Below, piece by piece: positions 6,937-15,263 of a stretch of 64,000 nucleotides of DNA. Under the pieces are notes generated by a model, which saw nothing but the letters and a program-made list of their open reading frames with translations, searched no databases and was not told the origin of the DNA. The translations under genes were made by a program, and so were the position numbers. Within the stretch, counting starts at the first letter, position 1, and every line of letters starts with the position of its first letter. The stretch comes from Myxococcota bacterium (GTDB lineage Bacteria > Myxococcota_A > UBA796 > UBA9615 > JAKLKC01). The stretch lies in contig JAKLKC010000002.1 in assembly GCA_023150875.1 (NCBI GenBank), positions 178,737 through 242,736 on the forward strand, in the 5' to 3' direction.

Positions 6937-9237
6937 ATGGCGACCACCGACTTCGATCCGACCCACACCCTGCCCCTGGCCCGACCCGGGGGCGCGGTGG
7001 CCTTCAGCCCCGACGGCCGGCGCCTCGCCGTCCAGTGCGCCAACTACGAGGTCCGCGTCGTCGACGTCGACGCCGTCGCCGAGGTGGCCCGGGTGCCCGG
7101 CCACCCCTTCGGCGCCTGCTGGGACGGGATCGCCTGGTCCCCCGACGGGCGCTGGCTGGCGGTGAAGGGTCCCGGGCGGAACGAGGCGTCGGTCTGGGAC
7201 GCCGAGGGCACGGCGGTGCGGGTGGTCCTCCGGGGCCACGCCGACCTCGTCCACGCCGTGCGCTTCTCCGCGGACGGCCGGTGGTTGGCCACCGCCGGCG
7301 ACGATGGCACCGCCCGCCTCTGGGACCCGGGTTCGGGCCGCTGCCGCGCCGTGATGCGCCTGCCCAACGAGACCCAGGCCCTCAACGTCGCGTTCTCCCC
7401 CGACGGCCGCTGGCTGGCCACGGGGGGCCTGGACACCGCCGTGCGCCTGCACGCCCTCCCCGACGGCGAGGTCGGCCCCCAGATGCTCGGCCACGGCGGC
7501 GGGGTCCGGGCCCTCGCCTTCACCTCCGACGGCCGCTTCCTGCTCTCGGGGGCCAGCGACGGCGAGGTGCGGGCCTGGAGCCTGACGGACTTCCGGGCGG
7601 AGATCGCGCTGCGGGGCCACGACGGCTCGGTGCTGGGGATCGCCGCCTCCCCCGACGGACGGCTCGCCGCCACCGCCGGCCGCGACAAGACGGTGCGGGT
7701 GTGGGACCTGGCGAGCCGCCAGGCGCTGAGGGTCCACACGACGGCCGACTGGGTCTGGTCCGTCGACTTCTCGCCCGACGGGCGCTGGCTCGCCGCCGGC
7801 TGCGGCGACCGCACCCTCAGGCTGTGGGACACCCGTCCCCTGGGGATCCGCCCCTCCTCGGACCGGGTGGACCAGGACCCCCTGCCCATCTGGCTCGCCG
7901 GGCAGAAGGCGATGCTGGAGCAACTGGCGAAGGTCTGGCCCCCTGGGGGGCGTCCCGCCGAGCTCCCCCCGCTGGCGGCCACGGTGCGGACGGCGGCCCT
8001 CGGCGATAGGGCCCTCCCCTTCGCCCTGGCCATCGAGACCCTGATGCACCCCCGGGCGGGGGCGGCCCTGCGCCGGGCGGTGGCCGAGGTGCCCCCCATC
8101 GGCGAGATCGGCCGCGCCCTCCCCGCCCTGGCCCGGTGCAACGCCCTGAAGCCCGACGCCCACCGCCTGTGGCCGGAGCTGGTGGCGGCCGTGGTGAACC
8201 TCGTCCAGGACGGGGTCGGGGTCGCCCCCACCCTGCGCCTACCCCCCGGCGTCCCCGCCGAGCGCGCCTGCGCCGCCCTGGAGGCGCTGGCGCACGAGGT
8301 CCTGAACCTCCCCCGGGACGACGACGCCCCGCCCCTCCCGCGGCCCCGGGTGGGGGACCGGCCACCCGCCGGCTTCCTGCTGGGCAGCGGCGCCCCCGAG
8401 CGCCTGGAGCGCAACGCCGCGGAGCTCCCCGACGACCTGCTGGGCCGCCTCAGGGCCCTCGGTCCGGACCTGCCCCGGGACCTCCGCCCCCTGGCGGGCG
8501 CCTGGGCCGCCGAGGACCGCCTCGCCGCCCGCTCCCCGATGATCAAGAGGCTGCTGGAGCGGGGCGCCGAGGCCGCCCGCGGCTCCTCGGACCCGGAGCA
8601 GCTCGGGGCGGCCGTGGGCGGGGTCACCGGTGTCGACCGCAAGGGGGACTGGCGCAGCCTCCTCCACACCCAGCTCGTGCTCCCCCGGGACGAGCTGATG
8701 CGCCGCTTCCACGCCGGTGGGCTCCTCTTCCGGGGCCGGGAGCAGGAGCCCCCCCCCACCTACGCGCCGGCCCTGCTGCTGGTCAGCCGCGAGGCGCCCA
8801 TGGCCACGGCGGCGGGCCTCGCCGCCCGCACCATGGCCTACGTCCTGGGGCGCCTGCTGCGGGAACAGAAGGTGCCGCTCCGGGTCGCCTCCTTCGCGGG
8901 CGGTCAGGTCGATCCGCCGCGGATCGTCGCCAGCGAGGCCGATCTCCTCCCCCTCCTCCGCCCCGCCGAGGCGGCCTGGCCCGAGCCCGACGTCGTCCTG
9001 GAGGCCGCCGGCGCCGCGCTGGCGAAGCTGCCCGCCAGTTCGGTCCCGCCCCGCCTGTTCGTGGTGTCCTGGCCCGGCTGGCTGGAGACCGCCCCGGGGG
9101 ACCCCGGCCCCCGCCTCGCGTCCCTGCGCTCCCGCGCGGACCTCCGCCTGCTCGCGGCCACTCCCGAGGCCATGAAGGACCCGGATCGGGTCCTGGTGCA
9201 GTTCCTGGGTGGCACGGCGGGGGGCGTGGTGGGCTGA
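6937..9237 (+). CDS. Seven-blade WD40 propeller fused to a degenerate vWA domain
   Basis: Protein of 766 residues. Residues 1 to about 305 contain seven blades, each with an (F/W/A)S(P/A)DGR(W/R/L)LA motif and most ending in a WD-type dipeptide (ARLWD, VRVWD, LRLWD), enough for one closed propeller. Residues 320-600 are helical. From about residue 605 the sequence reads LLFRGREQEPPPTYAPALLLVSREAPM, followed by a helix and VPLRVASFAGG. This is the layout of a MoxR-associated vWA domain, but the MIDAS DxSxS is replaced by SREAP, so metal binding is probably lost. It is the last gene of the operon, 24 nt after its neighbour. The likely role is the substrate-recognition partner of the MoxR ATPase. 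Confidence 0.85.
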   Translation: MATTDFDPTHTLPLARPGGAVAFSPDGRRLAVQCANYEVRVVDVDAVAEVARVPGHPFGACWDGIAWSPDGRWLAVKGPGRNEASVWDAEGTAVRVVLRGHADLVHAVRFSADGRWLATAGDDGTARLWDPGSGRCRAVMRLPNETQALNVAFSPDGRWLATGGLDTAVRLHALPDGEVGPQMLGHGGGVRALAFTSDGRFLLSGASDGEVRAWSLTDFRAEIALRGHDGSVLGIAASPDGRLAATAGRDKTVRVWDLASRQALRVHTTADWVWSVDFSPDGRWLAAGCGDRTLRLWDTRPLGIRPSSDRVDQDPLPIWLAGQKAMLEQLAKVWPPGGRPAELPPLAATVRTAALGDRALPFALAIETLMHPRAGAALRRAVAEVPPIGEIGRALPALARCNALKPDAHRLWPELVAAVVNLVQDGVGVAPTLRLPPGVPAERACAALEALAHEVLNLPRDDDAPPLPRPRVGDRPPAGFLLGSGAPERLERNAAELPDDLLGRLRALGPDLPRDLRPLAGAWAAEDRLAARSPMIKRLLERGAEAARGSSDPEQLGAAVGGVTGVDRKGDWRSLLHTQLVLPRDELMRRFHAGGLLFRGREQEPPPTYAPALLLVSREAPMATAAGLAARTMAYVLGRLLREQKVPLRVASFAGGQVDPPRIVASEADLLPLLRPAEAAWPEPDVVLEAAGAALAKLPASSVPPRLFVVSWPGWLETAPGDPGPRLASLRSRADLRLLAATPEAMKDPDRVLVQFLGGTAGGVVG

Positions 9238-9264
9238 TCCCGGCGGACGACCGCCCGGGCCCCG

Positions 9265-10623
9265 TCACTCCACCAGCGCGCAGGTCGCCACGGGGCTCAG
9301 CCCCTCCAGGGTGGCGGGGGCGAAGTCGGCGTCCGTGAGCGCCCGGGCGTTGTAGAGGGACACGAAGCCGCAGTCGATCCGGCTCACCGGCGCCAGGGGG
9401 GTCCGCAGCGTGCTCGGGGCGCCGCCCGTGCCGATGGCCCCGGTGAGGGGGCTGTCCAGCGTGGGATCTGGATCCTCCACGATGCGCAGGGTGGAGGGGA
9501 AGGTGCAGCCATCGGCCGCTGCGCACCCCGACTCGGCCACCAGGAGGCGGAGGGGTGGGGTGGGGAGGTCCGCCCAGGCGTCCACCGACCGCGGGAAGTG
9601 GAGCGGCTCCACCCCGGGGACGAGGGAGGTGTCCAGGTCGTACCGATAGTCGGGGACGCCCTCCTTCACCACCATCCGGCCGATGGTCCCGCCCTCGGCG
9701 GGGGAGAGGCCGTCGGAGTGGGCGTAGTACACCGAGTCCAGGCCGTCGCCGGCGTCCAGGCTCGCGGGGCCGTGGGAGGTCCCCAGGTGGAAGCCTCCGG
9801 GATCGTCGGGGAAGCGCCACAGCGACACCGGCGCTTCCGCGTCCAGCTCGACGCGATAGCCCAGGAGGTACCCGCCGTGGACCGACAACAGGACGTCCAG
9901 GCCGTCGGCGTCGGACCGGACGTCGACGTCGTTCGGGAACCCCTTCACCTCCGGCCAGCCGGGGGCGGACGGATCGATCACCCAGCGGGCCACGCCGACG
10001 TTGGACCCCAGTTCCAGGCGGACGCCCAGGATCCGGCGGTTCCCGGTGTCGGCGATCACCAGGTCCAGCCCCGACGCGTCCTCCCACAGGACCTCGACGT
10101 CGTGGGCCATGCCGAGTCCGCACTCCGGGATGGGCTCCGCGGAGCAGTCGTGGGCCTGGGGGCCGGGCAGGCCCAGGAGGTCCACCGCCCACAAGCGCCA
10201 GCGTTCGACCGGCTCGTCCTCGACGGTGAACTCGCTGAGGAAGAACATGTCGCCCGCCGCCCAGGCCACGGTGACGACGTCGGTCCCGTCCCGCGCCCGC
10301 CGCGGCGTGACCTCGTACGTCACGCACGATCGGGGCGCCCCCGCGCCACCCCCCGGGCAGTCGTCCGGCACGACGTCCTCGAGCCTCATCTCCCAGAGCA
10401 CGGCGGGGGGGGAACCCAGCTCGACCAGCGCGACGCGCGCGGCCTCGAAGTCCGACGCCAGGGCGAAGCGCCGGACTTCGGGACCGTCCGGCGTCGAGTC
10501 GTCGTCCGCCCCGGGGTCCGGGACCGGATCGAACTGCGCCGTGGTGCCGCACCCACCCACGGCCAGAGCGAGGGACGCGAGGAACGCGAGGTGGCGAGGC
10601 GCGGTCCGGGGGCAGCGTGGCAT
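9265..10623 (-). CDS. NHL-like beta-propeller lipoprotein, copy A of a tandem pair
   Basis: Lipoprotein of 452 residues. The start is set at the ATG encoding MPRCPRTAPRHLAFLASLALAVGGCGTT, because this gives a classical signal peptide with lipobox VGGC and the same length as copy B; the ORF track entry is 49 residues too long. The mature part begins with an Asp/Pro-rich spacer (DPGADDDSTPDGPEV) and then a strand-rich domain. That domain contains LDLVIADTGNRRILGVRLE, a textbook NHL-repeat motif, so a propeller fold is likely. Copy B (10804-12162) is identical at roughly four in five residues by eye. No catalytic residues are recognised. It has its own promoter (10743-10770), so copy A does not depend on copy B for transcription. 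Confidence 0.88.
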   Translation of the reverse strand: MPRCPRTAPRHLAFLASLALAVGGCGTTAQFDPVPDPGADDDSTPDGPEVRRFALASDFEAARVALVELGSPPAVLWEMRLEDVVPDDCPGGGAGAPRSCVTYEVTPRRARDGTDVVTVAWAAGDMFFLSEFTVEDEPVERWRLWAVDLLGLPGPQAHDCSAEPIPECGLGMAHDVEVLWEDASGLDLVIADTGNRRILGVRLELGSNVGVARWVIDPSAPGWPEVKGFPNDVDVRSDADGLDVLLSVHGGYLLGYRVELDAEAPVSLWRFPDDPGGFHLGTSHGPASLDAGDGLDSVYYAHSDGLSPAEGGTIGRMVVKEGVPDYRYDLDTSLVPGVEPLHFPRSVDAWADLPTPPLRLLVAESGCAAADGCTFPSTLRIVEDPDPTLDSPLTGAIGTGGAPSTLRTPLAPVSRIDCGFVSLYNARALTDADFAPATLEGLSPVATCALVE

Positions 10624-10742
10624 GGTCGTTTCCGTCCGTCGACGACGGGAGGCGGGAGCGGCGGAGCGGACCCTGCCGCGCCTGCCAGCCCCCGCCACCA
10701 TGCCCGGGCCCTCCCGCGGAGGCGGACCCGCGGGGACAGCGC

Positions 10743-10770
10743 ACGCTACCACGGCACGGAGCGGCGTCAA
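10743..10770 (-). promoter_or_regulatory. Promoter of lipoprotein copy A
   Basis: On the minus strand TTGACG - 16 nt - TAGCGT, at exactly the same spacing as the promoter of copy B. Conservation of both hexamers after duplication, while the spacer has partly diverged, supports function. The leader is about 115 nt. Confidence 0.65.
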
Positions 10771-10803
10771 GGGATCCGCTGGCCCTCGCCCGCGGGCGCC
10801 CCG

Positions 10804-12162
10804 TCAGTCCACCAGGGCGCAGCTCCCGACGGGGCTCAGCGCGGACAGGGTGGCGGGGGAGAAGTCCGCCTCGTCCAAGGCGCGGGCGCTGTAGAGGGAC
10901 ACGAAGCCGCAGTCGATCCGGCTCGCCGCCACGGAGGGAGTCCGGAGGATGTCCGGCCCACCGCCGGTGCCGACGGCTCCGGTGAGGGGGCTGTCCAGGG
11001 TGGGATCCGCGTCGTCCAGGATCCGCAGCGTGGAGGGGAACGGGCACCCGCCGAACGTGGCGCACCCCGACTCGGCCACCAGGAGGCGAAGGGGTGGGGC
11101 GTGGAGGTCCGCCCAGGCGTCCACCGACCGCGGGTAGTGGAGCGGCTCCACCCCAGGCGTGAGCGATACGTCCAGGTCGTACCGGTAGTCGGGGACGCCC
11201 TCCTTCACCACCATCCGCCCGATGGTCCCGCCCTCCGCGGGGTAGAGGCCGTCGGAGTGGGCGTAGTACACCGAGTCCAGGCCGTCGCCAGCGTCCAGGC
11301 TCGCGGGGCCGTGGGAGGTCCCCAGGTGGAACTCCTCGGGACCGCCCGGATAGCTCCAGAGGAACGCCGGGACCTGCGCGTCCAGCTCGACGCGGTAGGC
11401 CTGGAGGTACCCGCCGTGGTCCGAGGCCCGGACCTCCAGCCCGTCGGGGTCGACCCGGACGTCGACGTCGTTCGGGAACCCCTCCACCTGCGGCCAGCCC
11501 GGGGTGGTGGGGTCGATCACCCAGCGGGCCGTGCCAACGTGGGAGCCCGGATCCAATCGGACGCCCACGACCCTGCGGTTCCCGGTGTCGGCGATCACGA
11601 GGTCCAGCCCCGACGCGTCCTCCCACAGCACCTCGACGTCGTGGGGCATGGCGAAGCCGCACTCCTGGATGGGCTCCTCGGTGCAGTCGTGGGCCTGGGA
11701 CCCGGGCAGCCCCAGGAGGTCCACCGCCCAGAGGCGCCAGCGCTCCACCGGCTCGGCCTCGACGGTGAACTCGCTGAGGAAGAACAGCTCTCCCGCCGCC
11801 CAGGCCACGGTCACGACGTCGGCCCCGTCCCGCGCCCGTCGCGGCGTGACCTCGTAGACCGCGCAACGCCGGGGCTCCCCCCCCACCGAACCCGGGCAGA
11901 CGTCCCGCGCCACGTCGTCCAGCCTCATGTCCCACAGCACCGCGGGGGGCGAGCCCAGCTCGACCAGCGCGATCCTGCCCTCCTCGAAGTCCGAGGCCAG
12001 GGCGAAGCGCCGGACCTCCGGCTCGTCCGGGGTCGAGTCGTCGTCCGAGGAGAGATCGGGCACCGGCACGAACTGCGCCGACGTCCCGCACCCGCCCGCG
12101 ACCCAGAGGACGGACGCGAGGAACGCGAGGCGGCGGGGCGCGGGCCAGGGGCGGGGTGGCAT
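10804..12162 (-). CDS. NHL-like beta-propeller lipoprotein, copy B of a tandem pair
   Basis: Paralogue of the adjacent gene, also 452 residues: signal peptide MPPRPWPAPRRLAFLASVLWVAGGCGTS with lipobox AGGC, then the spacer DLSSDDDSTPDEPEV and a strand-rich domain. The NHL-type motif is LDLVIADTGNRRVVGVRLD. Four Cys positions in the mature domain (for example DVCPGS...RRCAVYE and ESGCATFGGCPFPS) are shared with copy A and could form disulfides outside the cytoplasm. Divergence is greatest in surface-like segments and in the middle of the propeller, whereas the C-terminal SRIDCGFVSLY block is nearly identical. No substrate or partner can be deduced. Confidence 0.88.
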   Translation of the reverse strand: MPPRPWPAPRRLAFLASVLWVAGGCGTSAQFVPVPDLSSDDDSTPDEPEVRRFALASDFEEGRIALVELGSPPAVLWDMRLDDVARDVCPGSVGGEPRRCAVYEVTPRRARDGADVVTVAWAAGELFFLSEFTVEAEPVERWRLWAVDLLGLPGSQAHDCTEEPIQECGFAMPHDVEVLWEDASGLDLVIADTGNRRVVGVRLDPGSHVGTARWVIDPTTPGWPQVEGFPNDVDVRVDPDGLEVRASDHGGYLQAYRVELDAQVPAFLWSYPGGPEEFHLGTSHGPASLDAGDGLDSVYYAHSDGLYPAEGGTIGRMVVKEGVPDYRYDLDVSLTPGVEPLHYPRSVDAWADLHAPPLRLLVAESGCATFGGCPFPSTLRILDDADPTLDSPLTGAVGTGGGPDILRTPSVAASRIDCGFVSLYSARALDEADFSPATLSALSPVGSCALVD

Positions 12163-12278
12163 GATCGCTTCCGTCCGTCGATGACGGGAGGCGGGAGGGG
12201 CGATGCGGATCCGCCCGCGTCACCCGCCTCCGCGCGCCATGCCCTGGCATCCCGGCGGGTGGGCCGCCGGGACGGACC

Positions 12279-12306
12279 ACGCTAGCACGGTTCGGAGCGG
12301 GGTCAA
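12279..12306 (-). promoter_or_regulatory. Promoter of lipoprotein copy B
   Basis: Minus-strand TTGACC - 16 nt - TAGCGT. It is positionally equivalent to the promoter of copy A, with the same 16-nt spacing. Confidence 0.65.
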
Positions 12307-12341
12307 GCGGGAGCCGGGCCCGCGCCGCCCCCGCCCGCCGG

Positions 12342-12545
12342 TCAGCGGGAGGACGCCGGCCGGAACAGCCTCACCAGCACCCAGATCACCCCGAGCACCG
12401 CGGCCACCGGCACGAGGAGGGCCAGCAGCGCCATGGCCAGCCCGGCCAGGATCCCCAGGACCTTCAAGGCGATCAGCGCCAGCACCACCAGCCCCACCAT
12501 CTGGAGGGCGGTCTTGAACAGGTCGGAAGAGGGGGAGGGGGACAT
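12342..12545 (-). CDS. Small two-helix membrane protein
   Basis: Predicted inner-membrane protein of 67 residues. The start is placed at the internal ATG giving MSPSPSSDLFKTALQMVGL, since the longer ORF adds only low-complexity Pro/Arg sequence; GGAAAGGAGAAG upstream is a good ribosome binding site. Two hydrophobic stretches follow (MVGLVVLALIALKVLGILAGLAMALL and ALLVPVAAVLGVIWVLVRLF), ending in a short basic tail. It lies downstream of another small membrane protein gene and the rhomboid gene on the same strand and may be cotranscribed with them. No family is recognised. Confidence 0.65.
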   Translation of the reverse strand: MSPSPSSDLFKTALQMVGLVVLALIALKVLGILAGLAMALLALLVPVAAVLGVIWVLVRLFRPASSR

Positions 12546-12643
12546 CGGGCGGCTTCTCCTTTCCAGGGCGCCGGGGCCGGGGCGCGGCACCGGGAGGGGC
12601 GATGGGGGCGGTGTGGCGGGGGCCGCGGGGGATCCGGCCCGGC

Positions 12644-13003
12644 TCAACGGGCGATCCGCGGGGCGGGGGGCACCCCTCCGACCCGAGGCGAGGCGAACCC
12701 GGGAGCCGCGCTGGGGGTCCCTTCCGGCGTCGAGGTCGAGGCGGCGGCCACCACCTCGGCCACCATCGGGGCCGAGGCGTGGACGATCAGGACCAGACCG
12801 AGGGCGGCGGCGAGGAAGGGCGCGAGGCCGAGGGCCGCCAGGACCACCCCCGCCTCGCCGCGCCCCGGCAAAGCCGGGGGGCGGACGAAACGGAGGGAGC
12901 CGGACACCTCGCGGCGGGGCGGCCGTACCGGGGCCGGAGGGCCGATCACGCGGGTGGGGCCGGGCTGGGACGGGCCGGGGACTCGAAGGCTGGACGGGGT
13001 CAC
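12644..13003 (-). CDS. Hypothetical single-pass membrane protein
   Basis: ORF of 119 residues. A basic Pro/Arg-rich N-terminal half (VIGPPAPVRPPRREVSG) leads into one strong hydrophobic helix (AGVVLAALGLAPFLAAALGLVLIVHAS) and a low-complexity Ala/Pro/Ser tail. The sequence is too simple to assign to a family. The reading frame is believable because of its place between the rhomboid gene (84 nt upstream) and the small membrane protein gene downstream on the same strand, but short GC-rich ORFs of this kind can be spurious. Confidence 0.45.
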   Translation of the reverse strand: MTPSSLRVPGPSQPGPTRVIGPPAPVRPPRREVSGSLRFVRPPALPGRGEAGVVLAALGLAPFLAAALGLVLIVHASAPMVAEVVAAASTSTPEGTPSAAPGFASPRVGGVPPAPRIAR

Positions 13004-13086
13004 GGCGGGGCTCCGGGCGCCGGGATGTTCCGCTCGGGGCGGATCGGCGCGACCACCGGGCCTACGGCGTCACCCCCGGACCTATT

Positions 13087-15111
13087 TCAGCGACCCTCGA
13101 CTTCCCGTGATCCACCGGCGTCTCCCCCCGCCCACTCCGCCCGCGGCGGAGTCCAGGCCGACTCGGCGGGCTCGCCCCGGACGGCATCGGCGGCGGGTCC
13201 TCCGGGTGGCGGGGGCGGTGGCGCGGGATCGGCCCCCGGGGGTTCGGTCGCCGCGGCCGCGGGCCGGGCCGGCTCCCTCCCCTCCCGGGCAGCCTTCGCC
13301 AGCATCGTCGCGGGCACGGGGTCCCGGATCAGGGGGGTGACGCCCAGGGCCTCCCGCTCCAGGGGGGGGCCGGCCGGAAACCACCGCTCCTCCACCACCC
13401 GCCGGGCCTCCTCCGCCAGCGTGCCCTCCGGCCACACCGCCCGGGCCTGCCCGAACACCTCCCGGGCGCCGGCCAGGTCGCCGATCCCCGCCCGGGCCAT
13501 GACGTAGATGTAGATGTCGCTGGACCGCTGGGAGACGCCGCCGATCTCCATGGTCCTCTCGATGGTCTGGAAGGCGTCGAGGTACTGGCCCGCGAGCCAC
13601 TGGCCGTAGGCGAGGCTGTTCAGGTAGATGGGCTGCTTCGGGTCCTCGGCGAGGTCCTGGGCCACCAGGGCGAGGCCCTGGGCGACGGCGGCCCGGTCCT
13701 CGGGCCGGTCCACGAAGAGGGACCACCCGAAGTTGTTCCGCATCGGGGGCCGCCAGCGCTCGAGGGGGACGACGCGGGAGAGCCGCGTGTACAGCTCGAC
13801 CGCCCCCGGGGCGTCCCCGGCGGCGCTGTAGAGTTCCGCCGCCTGCATGAGCACGAGGGGGTCCTCGGGCGCCTTGGCCAGGGCCAGGTCCACCTCCTTC
13901 CGGGCCCGGTCCAGGTCCCCCGATCCCACCGCCTCCATCGCCGCCGCGATGTGGGGGGCGACCACGTGCTCCGAGGCCCCGGCGATGCGGGGGGCGACGT
14001 TCGCCGCCGCCGCCAGGAGCGCCAGGACGCTCAGGCCGAAGGGGACCGCCAGCGTGCCCCAGCGGGCCGGCGCGCCCTCGGGCTCCAGCACCACCGGCCG
14101 CAGCAGGGCCCCGCAGAGGGCACCCCCCACGAAGCCCCCGAAGTGGCCCCAGTGGTCGATGGGCAGGCCGGGCAGGAGGCCCAGCCCGAAGACCAGGGCC
14201 GCGTAGACCACCAGGTTGGTCCCGAAGAACGGGTGGAGGGCCTCGGGGATCCGGCGCCGGTGCCGCCTCCCGAAGCTGATCCCGGCCCCCACGAGGCCCA
14301 TGACCGCGCCCGACGCTCCCATGGAGATCGCGTCGGGGTGGACCCAGGCCGAGAGGGCGCTGGCGCACAGGATCGAGGCGACGAGGAGCACCAGGAAGCG
14401 GGGGCTCCCGAACACGTTCTCGAAGATCCGCCCCAACATCATCAGCATCGCCATGTTGATGCCGAGGTGCAGCAGCGAGCCGTGGAGGAAGGCCCCCGTC
14501 ACCAGGCGCCACCACTCGGCGGGCCCGCCGGAGGCGAAGACGCGCTCCCCCATGACCGCCCCGAACAGCGGGGGGATCTCCAGCCCGACGGCCGCCGGGA
14601 CCAGAAGGCCGGCGTCGTAGCCCAGTACGAGCATCATCCCGTACAGCACGACGCAGATCGCCACCATCGAGGCGGCCAGGTACGGGAAGGGGGAGAGGCG
14701 CTGGAGGAAGTCCCGCACCACCGCCCGGGGCTCCCGGTAGGGACGCCACCGGGTGAGGGCGATCTTGCGGGGACCGTCCGCCCGGCCCTCCGGCTCCGGC
14801 GGACGGGGCTCCGGGGGCACCGGGGGCGCCGGTTCCCCGCCCATCGAGCGCCGCTCCCGGGGTCCCGGCCCCACCTCCGCCTTCTCCAGGACGGGTCCGG
14901 CCCGATCCCCCGCCGGGGGCCCTCCCAGGCCGGGCTCGACGAACTCCGGGTCGAACTCCCCCCCCGCCGCCGCCAGCACCTCCCCGACCCGGTCCGGATC
15001 GAGGACCGGCTCGGACGCCCCCGGCCCCTCCCCTCTCCCGGGGACCTCCGCGGCTTCGCCCGGATGCCCGCCGCCCCCCGGCGCCGGTGCGCCACCGCCG
15101 GGAGCGCTCAA
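13087..15111 (-). CDS. Rhomboid-family intramembrane serine protease with C-terminal TPRs
   Basis: Predicted inner-membrane rhomboid protease of about 674 residues. After a Pro/Gly-rich cytoplasmic N-terminus come the membrane helices (about residues 140-350). They carry the rhomboid signatures: HLGINMAMLMMLG (His/Asn region), catalytic Ser in ISMGASGAVMGLVGAG (about residue 264), and catalytic His in DHWGHFGGFVGGALCG (about residue 318). Residues 380-570 are TPR-like (DPLVLMQAAELYSAAGDAPGAVELY), followed by a disordered Pro/Ala tail. The ORF opens at an ATG at 15282, but the promoter at 15264-15292 overlaps that ATG, so translation must start downstream. The TTG at 15111 is the first credible in-frame start. 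Substrates are unknown. Confidence 0.85.
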   Translation of the reverse strand: MSAPGGGAPAPGGGGHPGEAAEVPGRGEGPGASEPVLDPDRVGEVLAAAGGEFDPEFVEPGLGGPPAGDRAGPVLEKAEVGPGPRERRSMGGEPAPPVPPEPRPPEPEGRADGPRKIALTRWRPYREPRAVVRDFLQRLSPFPYLAASMVAICVVLYGMMLVLGYDAGLLVPAAVGLEIPPLFGAVMGERVFASGGPAEWWRLVTGAFLHGSLLHLGINMAMLMMLGRIFENVFGSPRFLVLLVASILCASALSAWVHPDAISMGASGAVMGLVGAGISFGRRHRRRIPEALHPFFGTNLVVYAALVFGLGLLPGLPIDHWGHFGGFVGGALCGALLRPVVLEPEGAPARWGTLAVPFGLSVLALLAAAANVAPRIAGASEHVVAPHIAAAMEAVGSGDLDRARKEVDLALAKAPEDPLVLMQAAELYSAAGDAPGAVELYTRLSRVVPLERWRPPMRNNFGWSLFVDRPEDRAAVAQGLALVAQDLAEDPKQPIYLNSLAYGQWLAGQYLDAFQTIERTMEIGGVSQRSSDIYIYVMARAGIGDLAGAREVFGQARAVWPEGTLAEEARRVVEERWFPAGPPLEREALGVTPLIRDPVPATMLAKAAREGREPARPAAAATEPPGADPAPPPPPPGGPAADAVRGEPAESAWTPPRAEWAGGDAGGSREVEGR

Positions 15112-15263
15112 GGGACCTGCCTGCGCCGCTCGGGCGGGATCGGGGAGTCTCGATGGGGGTCGATCAAGGGGACTCTCGGGCGGGAGGAGGCTCGATCCGG
15201 CGCGTCGTGGGCTGCGCGCGGGGGGACGGACCCAAGGCGTCGCCCAGGGGGCGACCGCGCCAA

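Larger units (their letters stand above)
9265..12306. repeat. Tandem gene duplication (two units, period about 1.54 kb)
   Basis: The block holding copy A plus its upstream region (9265-10770) and the block holding copy B plus its upstream region (10804-12306) are head-to-tail copies. Both CDSs are 1,359 nt, both leaders carry the same TTCCGTCCGTCGA(T/C)GACGGGAGGCGG stretch just upstream of the ATG, and both have the same promoter at the same distance. The duplication therefore covers a whole transcription unit. Confidence 0.9.

Noticed and set aside
4414-8163. 1,249-residue minus-strand ORF across the MoxR operon
   Set aside because: Shadow of three well-supported plus-strand genes; no motif, biased Gly/Pro/Arg/Ala composition.
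8783-12280. 1,165-residue minus-strand ORF
   Set aside because: Out-of-frame reading through both duplicated lipoprotein genes and antisense to the propeller gene; its internal repeat only reflects the DNA duplication.
9598-12285. 895-residue plus-strand ORF over the duplicated genes
   Set aside because: Antisense of the lipoprotein pair; repeats within it are explained by the tandem duplication.
12602-13507. 301-residue plus-strand ORF opposite the small membrane-protein genes
   Set aside because: Low-complexity Arg/Gly/Pro sequence antisense to the rhomboid C-terminus; no start signals.
13087-15111. Rhombosortase dedicated to the sorting tails
   Set aside because: The protein has general rhomboid motifs plus TPRs, not the compact rhombosortase form, and the tails here resemble MYXO-CTERM rather than GlyGly-CTERM; kept only as a weak idea in the findings.
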